Shown here one piece after another: positions 8,225-11,268 of a stretch of 11,268 nucleotides of DNA. The stretch is from Alphaproteobacteria bacterium (GTDB lineage Bacteria > Pseudomonadota > Alphaproteobacteria > Rhizobiales > Devosiaceae): positions 1-11,268 of the forward strand of contig JAADFY010000214.1 of the NCBI GenBank assembly GCA_013152625.1. The letters run 5' to 3'. The notes beneath the pieces were generated by a model, which saw nothing but the letters and a program-made list of their open reading frames with translations, was not told the DNA's origin and ran no database searches. The position numbers were made by a program, and so were the translations under genes. Position 1 is the first letter of the stretch; each line of letters opens with the position of its first letter.

Positions 8225-8277
8225 AATCGGGCAAGCCAGGGTAAATCAGAAAGCGGCGAAAGACTTAGCGAACCGGC

Positions 8278-8304
8278 GTTGGATGGGCAAGTGGTTGGAT
8301 GGGC
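8278..8304. repeat. Tandem direct repeat upstream of nadE
   Basis: Two perfect copies of GTTGGATGGGC (8278-8288 and 8294-8304) are set 16 bases apart, 54-80 bases upstream of the nadE start. The position suits a promoter or a regulator binding site. It does not resemble the NrtR palindrome that I know for NAD genes. Function is not established; it could also be chance duplication. Confidence 0.5.
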
Positions 8305-8330
8305 GAGTGACCAAAGCCATTGCGGGCCAG

Positions 8331-8366
8331 AAAAAAAGAAAACGCCAGCCGAGAATGGCTGGCGTT
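8331..8366 (-). terminator. Rho-independent terminator of the outer-membrane protein gene
   Basis: On the minus strand the stem AACGCCAGCC / GGCTGGCGTT (10 perfect pairs, 8357-8366 with 8341-8350) encloses the loop ATTCTC and is followed by TTCTTTTTTT. It lies about 41 bases after the TAG of the beta-barrel gene and before nadE. It should separate the two transcription units. Confidence 0.93.
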
Positions 8367-8407
8367 CCCCGTGACGAAACTGAAGTCGAACCTGTGGTCC
8401 GCAAAAA

Positions 8408-9448
8408 CTAGAACTGATTGGTAATCTCGGCAAAAACGCCGCCCCGGAACTGGGAGAACATGTCGATATCCTGCACAAAATTCTGCATGGTGACGGTGCC
8501 CGGCGTTTCATAATCGGGGTCTGCGTCATTATCGGTGGCATCGGTAATCGTGGCGCCCGTGTAGCGAACTTCACCGTCGGTAAGCAGGTACCACGCCCGG
8601 GCGCCTGCTCTGACTGCCCAGGTACCGCCTAGCGTCGCCCCGACCATGAGCTCCCCCGATGCTCCATAGCCGGCGCCTTCAATGGTCGTCTCGGAGGCCT
8701 TGTAGACATTGCAACCCGCCCCGCAACCAGCGCTCCACAGGGCGTCTGCACCTAAAGTTCCGGTGACCCGTGCATAGGGAATGGCGGCAATCTCGCCGGA
8801 GATGTCAAACGGGCCAAGTTTGGCCTGGCCGGAAACGCCCAGACGCAGGGCGTAAATGTCGATATTGTTCTCGGCGCTGGAAAAACCGAACATGGGATCA
8901 GGCGAGGTGGTGCTCCAGGTGACATCGGCGGGCGAACTTACAGCGGCGAAATTGCCCCGGTCCATATCGGGCGAATTGTTCCAGTATTGCACGCCGATCA
9001 AACCACCAAGACCGAAACTGGCATTGGCGTCGCCAACAGCGATCGGCATATAGCCAAGATCGGCCACGGCATAGGTGACATTGCCCCCCGAAATGGTGTC
9101 GGCGGCCGACGGGGTTACGTAGTTGCCGGTAATCAGGGCCGCCGCACCGGCATAGGCTTTAAGATACGTGTCGGTGCTGGCATCATCGATGCGTGCATAA
9201 ATCTCGACAATATTGGAGACATCATTGGCCAGAAAATTGCCGCCCCCATAAGCGATTTCCTGGCGCCCCAGGGCATACCAGTAGCGCAGGCCCAGCTCAA
9301 AACTCAGCGGGTCGACTTCCTCGCCCCCGCCCCAGTTGAACGGCAACGAGCCGCGCAATTCGCCCGGCAGGTCTGAAGACATTGCCGGCGCCATTCCAGC
9401 ACCAAAACCCAGGGCGGTAATCGCCACACATGCCACCCAGTTCCGCAT
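8408..9448 (-). CDS. Outer-membrane beta-barrel protein (unnamed family)
   Basis: A 346-residue exported protein that I do not recognise by name. Residues 1-26 form a signal peptide (MRNWVACVAITALGFGAGMAPAMS), then SDLPGELRGSLPF. The body has alternating hydrophobic/polar strands with many aromatic and glycine residues (for example LSFELGLRYWYALG, TWAVRAGARAWYLL). The C-terminus is a typical barrel insertion signal ending in phenylalanine (GGVFAEITNQF). The pattern resembles alphaproteobacterial Omp25-like or opacity-type porin-like proteins, but no diagnostic motif fixes a family. Two cysteines in CGAGC (242 and 246) stand alone in the mature chain and may form a disulfide in a loop. The start at 9448 is decided by a strong GGAGG 7 bases upstream and by the signal peptide; an ATG at 9496 would add 16 residues before it. 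The gene is monocistronic, with its own terminator at 8331-8366. Confidence 0.85.
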   Translation of the reverse strand: MRNWVACVAITALGFGAGMAPAMSSDLPGELRGSLPFNWGGGEEVDPLSFELGLRYWYALGRQEIAYGGGNFLANDVSNIVEIYARIDDASTDTYLKAYAGAAALITGNYVTPSAADTISGGNVTYAVADLGYMPIAVGDANASFGLGGLIGVQYWNNSPDMDRGNFAAVSSPADVTWSTTSPDPMFGFSSAENNIDIYALRLGVSGQAKLGPFDISGEIAAIPYARVTGTLGADALWSAGCGAGCNVYKASETTIEGAGYGASGELMVGATLGGTWAVRAGARAWYLLTDGEVRYTGATITDATDNDADPDYETPGTVTMQNFVQDIDMFSQFRGGVFAEITNQF

Positions 9449-9603
9449 TACAAAACCTCCACCTGAGCACCCGCGAACGGGGCGCGCTGAAGCCATTTAT
9501 GATTGATTAGGGTTAAGACTAGACTAAGCCCCCATCAACGAAGCCTTAACTTTTTCGAGGCGCGGGGTTTGTTTTCGCTCCGATACGCTTTGTTTCCCTC
9601 ACC

Positions 9604-9671
9604 CAAATCCCGTCGTCCCGGCCTCCGAGCCGGGACCTCATCGCAAACTGTACGAGACCCACCGATCCAGT
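9604..9671. repeat. Dispersed hairpin repeat, copy 1
   Basis: The core is a perfect 8-bp stem, GTCCCGGC (9615-9622) and GCCGGGAC (9629-9636), with loop CTCCGA. It is preceded by CCCAAATCC and followed, after ACCTC, by CCCACCGATCCAG. The same order of blocks recurs in copy 2 about 370 bp downstream, so this is a repeat unit and not a lone hairpin. From memory, similar GTCCCGGC...GCCGGGAC elements are scattered between genes in Devosia-like genomes. Confidence 0.75.
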
Positions 9672-9799
9672 CCGGGGTGGTGCGGGATGGTATGTGCGCC
9701 GATGCTTTTTGCTTCTGGAGATTCGCACTTCCCTCTTGTTTTCGCTCAGGTTTTAGTGGCGGCTGCTCACTTAGGGGCTCGCACCTCGCCGTCGCTGGG

Positions 9800-9816
9800 G
9801 CGGCCTAAACGGCCGC
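9800..9816. repeat. Small inverted repeat GCGGCC-TAAAC-GGCCGC
   Basis: A 6-bp perfect stem (9800-9805 with 9811-9816) and a 5-base loop, with no T-run on either side. It is probably part of the intergenic repeat mosaic and not a terminator. Confidence 0.45.
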
Positions 9817-9890
9817 TTCGTCCTCGTTGAGAAGCGGGCATGTACAAATTGTGAGCGTGCGAGTTCTTTCACTTTTGGAGTTCCGCATCT

Positions 9891-9938
9891 TCCCCCTCCC
9901 CCTTGCGGGGAGGGGCTAGGGGTGGGGGTATTGGTTCA
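9891..9938. repeat. GC-rich hairpin repeat (CCCCTCCCC / GGGGAGGGG type)
   Basis: A 9-bp perfect stem (9893-9901 with 9907-9915) and loop CTTGC are followed by a G-rich tail GCTAGGGGTGGGGG. The form matches a class of CCTCCCC-TT(G)-GGGGAGG intergenic repeats that I recall from several alphaproteobacterial genomes. Only one copy is in this window, so repeat status rests on that recollection. Strand and function are unknown. Confidence 0.6.
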
Positions 9939-9974
9939 AGCGGTGGAGGGTTCTTTTGCCTCACGGGCCTCTCC

Positions 9975-10032
9975 CAATCCTCACCGTCCCGGCCTCTGAG
10001 CCGGGACCTCGTTTCCAGTCCCACCGATACAG
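9975..10032. repeat. Dispersed hairpin repeat, copy 2
   Basis: The stem GTCCCGGC (9986-9993) and GCCGGGAC (10000-10007) has loop CTCTGA, which differs from copy 1 by one base. Flanking blocks match copy 1 (CCCAATCC before, ACCTC and CCCACCGATACAG after) with an internal deletion of about 9 bases. It lies about 33 bp upstream of the TTGACA element of the PadR-GyrI gene. Confidence 0.75.
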
Positions 10033-10064
10033 CATGAGGCAGTGGAATTACGGTGACGGTTTGC

Positions 10065-10093
10065 TTGACACCGGATCTCAGTTATTCTAGCGC
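10065..10093 (+). promoter_or_regulatory. Putative promoter of the PadR-GyrI gene
   Basis: A perfect TTGACA -35 box (10065-10070) is followed, after 17 bases, by the poor -10 match TAGCGC (10088-10093). An alternative pairing is TTGCTT (10061-10066) with TATTCT (10083-10088), 16 bases apart. Either places transcription start within a few bases of the ATG at 10100, which predicts a leaderless or nearly leaderless mRNA. Confidence 0.35.
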
Positions 10094-10100
10094 TAGGATA
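10083..10100. promoter_or_regulatory. Palindrome overlapping the start codon, likely PadR operator
   Basis: TATTCTAGCGCTAGGATA is an 18-bp inverted repeat with a perfect 10-bp core CTAGCGCTAG (10087-10096); only one pair of positions mismatches. It spans the probable -10 region and the first base of the ATG. PadR proteins commonly repress their own promoter at such dyads, so autoregulation is a reasonable inference; binding is not shown. Confidence 0.5.
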
Positions 10101-11268
10101 TGCAACATCGCACCCTGACCGATGCTGAATTACTGGTGCTTGGGCTGGTCGCGGAAACGCCCCGCCATGGCTACCAGCTCGAGCAGGTCATTGCGCAACG
10201 CGGCATGCGTGAATGGACCAGAATCGGCTTTTCCTCGATCTATTTCGTTTTGGGAAAGCTCGAAAATGCATCGCTGATTTCCGCCGAAAAATCCATCGGA
10301 GCCAGAAAAGGGGTCAAGGCAAAAAAAATCTACACGGTAACGGCAAGCGGCTTTGGAGCATTGGCCGATCAGTCCCTGGCCGCTCTTGGTCAAATGCGCC
10401 CCACCTATTCGTCTGTTCTGCTGGGGTTGGCCCATTGGCCAATGCTCGAACCGGATGCGGCTTTGGGCGCCCTGCGGGTTCGGGGACACGCGATTACCGC
10501 AGAACTGGCGCGCATTGAGCACATCCTTGCCGACAAACAACCGGTACCCGTTTTTGTCGAAGCCCTTTTTGATTTCTCCCTCGGACAGTTGCGCGCGGAG
10601 GCCGACTGGATCGCGAGAACCCTCCACAATTTCGAAGCCAACCCAACAGGAAATGAGGCAAACACAATGGAAAAACTGGATTTCAAAAAAAAACTGAAGG
10701 CGCTCTATTTGCCTTCCGAAAGCGATTTCGTTCTGGTGGACGTGCCCAAAATGCAGTTCCTCATGATCGATGGCACGGGCAGCCCCGACGGCGACGCGTA
10801 TTCCACAGCAGTCCAGTGGCTTTATTCGGTGATCTACCCGATAAAATTCATTGCCAGGAAAAAAACAGGCAAGGATTTCGTAGTGCCGCCCCTTGAAGGG
10901 CTCTGGTGGGCGGACGACATGGCCGACTTCGTTTCCGGCAATAAAGACCGGTGGAAGTGGCGAATGATGATTGTCACGCCGGACTGGGTGGACCGGGCAA
11001 TGTTCGATGAAGCGGTTGCAAAAGCGGCGAAAAAGCTGGGCGACACGCCAGAAAGCCTGCAGCTTGTAGATTTTGACGAGGGCAAGTGCGTCCAGATCAT
11101 GCATATCGGCCCGTATGCCGACGAAGGACCCACCATTGCCCGGCTGCACAATGATTTTTTACCCGCCAACGGGCTGACCGTTAATGGTCACCATCATGAG
11201 ATCTATCTTGGCGACCCAAGACGCACCGCGCCGGAAAAGCTAAAAACCGTGTTGCGCCAACCCGTTAA
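10100..11268 (+). CDS. PadR-family regulator fused to a GyrI-like ligand-binding domain
   Basis: One open frame of at least 389 residues runs off the right edge, probably just short of its stop. Residues 1-82 form a PadR winged helix-turn-helix (LTDAELLVLGLVAETPRHGY, then the GFSSIYFVLGKLENASLI recognition-helix and wing segment, then KKIYTVTASGFGAL). Residues about 90-175 are the helical PadR dimerisation part. A short Asn/Thr/Gly linker (176-189) leads to a GyrI-like small-molecule-binding domain from M190: MEKLDFKKKLKALYLP, PPLEGLWW (263-270), HIGPYADEGPTIARLH (335-350), and the C-terminal DPRRTAPEKLKTVLRQPV. GyrI-like domains usually occur alone or fused to AraC or MerR regulators such as Rob and BmrR, and some free members hydrolyse cyclopropanoid toxins. 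Here the domain probably gives a PadR repressor its sensor; the ligand is unknown. The start is ATG 10100, since an in-frame TAG lies 12 bases upstream and the next Met would cut the DNA-binding domain. No proper ribosome site precedes it. Confidence 0.88.
   Translation, partial: MQHRTLTDAELLVLGLVAETPRHGYQLEQVIAQRGMREWTRIGFSSIYFVLGKLENASLISAEKSIGARKGVKAKKIYTVTASGFGALADQSLAALGQMRPTYSSVLLGLAHWPMLEPDAALGALRVRGHAITAELARIEHILADKQPVPVFVEALFDFSLGQLRAEADWIARTLHNFEANPTGNEANTMEKLDFKKKLKALYLPSESDFVLVDVPKMQFLMIDGTGSPDGDAYSTAVQWLYSVIYPIKFIARKKTGKDFVVPPLEGLWWADDMADFVSGNKDRWKWRMMIVTPDWVDRAMFDEAVAKAAKKLGDTPESLQLVDFDEGKCVQIMHIGPYADEGPTIARLHNDFLPANGLTVNGHHHEIYLGDPRRTAPEKLKTVLRQPV
10655..10669 (+). promoter_or_regulatory. 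Internal ribosome site and ATG at the PadR/GyrI junction
   Basis: GAGG (10655-10658) lies 8 bases before an in-frame ATG (10667-10669) exactly where free GyrI-like proteins begin (MEKLDFKK). The site is better than the one at the gene's own start. It could allow a separate GyrI-like product of about 200 residues, or it could be a relic of a formerly separate downstream gene. Confidence 0.5.

Larger units (their letters stand above)
9449..10099. other. Repeat-rich intergenic region without genes
   Basis: These 651 bp separate the divergent beta-barrel and PadR-GyrI genes. I find no credible coding frame: the open frames here have no homology-like features and cross hairpins. The region contains two copies of one hairpin repeat, a separate GC-rich hairpin, a small palindrome at 9800-9816, and loose duplications. 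One is GTTTTCGCTC at 9571-9580 and 9738-9747. Another is a TGGAG-(A)TTCGCA-like segment near 9715 and 9875. The promoter of the beta-barrel gene should lie near 9480-9545, where the sequence is more AT-rich, but I cannot fix its boxes. Confidence 0.7.

Noticed and set aside
9503..9808. 101-codon plus-strand open frame in the repeat region
   Set aside because: It runs through the hairpin repeat and the palindromes, has no ribosome site and looks like no protein family.
9891..9938. GC-rich hairpin as an intrinsic terminator for a neighbouring gene
   Set aside because: No T-run on either strand and no gene ending nearby; both flanking genes start from this region.
9615..10007. Two copies of a hairpin taken as a CRISPR array
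   Set aside because: Only two units, spaced about 370 bp with unequal contents and no regular spacer length; no cas genes.
10130..11149. 339-codon open frame on the minus strand opposite the PadR-GyrI gene
   Set aside because: The opposite strand reads as two recognisable domains with family motifs throughout. The minus frame shows no motif and follows from GC-rich codon bias.

Overview
The window looks like chromosomal DNA of a GC-rich alphaproteobacterium, most likely Hyphomicrobiales and perhaps Devosiaceae. The supporting signs are a DUF2865 protein (a family I know mainly from that order), a short-type glutamyl-tRNA synthetase, a citramalate synthase, and intergenic hairpin repeats of a style common in those genomes. 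The genus is inference; no rRNA or marker tree is available. I see no transposase, tRNA, rRNA or CRISPR array.

Left part (1-3114, minus strand): a compact operon read right to left, cysS (cysteinyl-tRNA synthetase), then a small VOC/glyoxalase-fold protein, then cimA (citramalate synthase, running off the left edge). Both junctions are 4-base ATGA stop/start overlaps, so the genes are probably translationally coupled. Next comes a lone minus-strand cytochrome c' gene (3364-3849). After a 328-bp divergent gap, a plus-strand exported DUF2865 protein (4178-5281) follows.

Middle (5226-8366, minus strand): nadE (glutamine-dependent NAD+ synthetase, GTG start) is coupled by an ATGA overlap to gltX. 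The gltX 3' end overlaps the convergent DUF2865 gene by 56 bp. Upstream of nadE lies a textbook intrinsic terminator (8331-8366) that ends the minus-strand gene for an outer-membrane beta-barrel protein (8408-9448).

Right part: 651 bp without a gene (9449-10099) is filled with hairpin-forming, partly duplicated intergenic repeats. The last gene (10100 to the right edge, plus strand) is the most unusual item. It is a single open frame joining a PadR-family DNA-binding domain to a GyrI-like small-molecule-binding domain. An internal in-frame ATG at the domain junction has its own Shine-Dalgarno sequence. A near-perfect 18-bp palindrome abuts and overlaps the start codon, and no leader-borne ribosome site is visible. 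This suggests a one-component, autoregulated, drug- or ligand-sensing repressor that may also yield a free ligand-binding domain.

Apart from that fusion and the repeat region, the content is ordinary housekeeping: amino-acid activation (cysS, gltX), isoleucine precursor synthesis (cimA), NAD synthesis (nadE) and envelope or periplasmic proteins.
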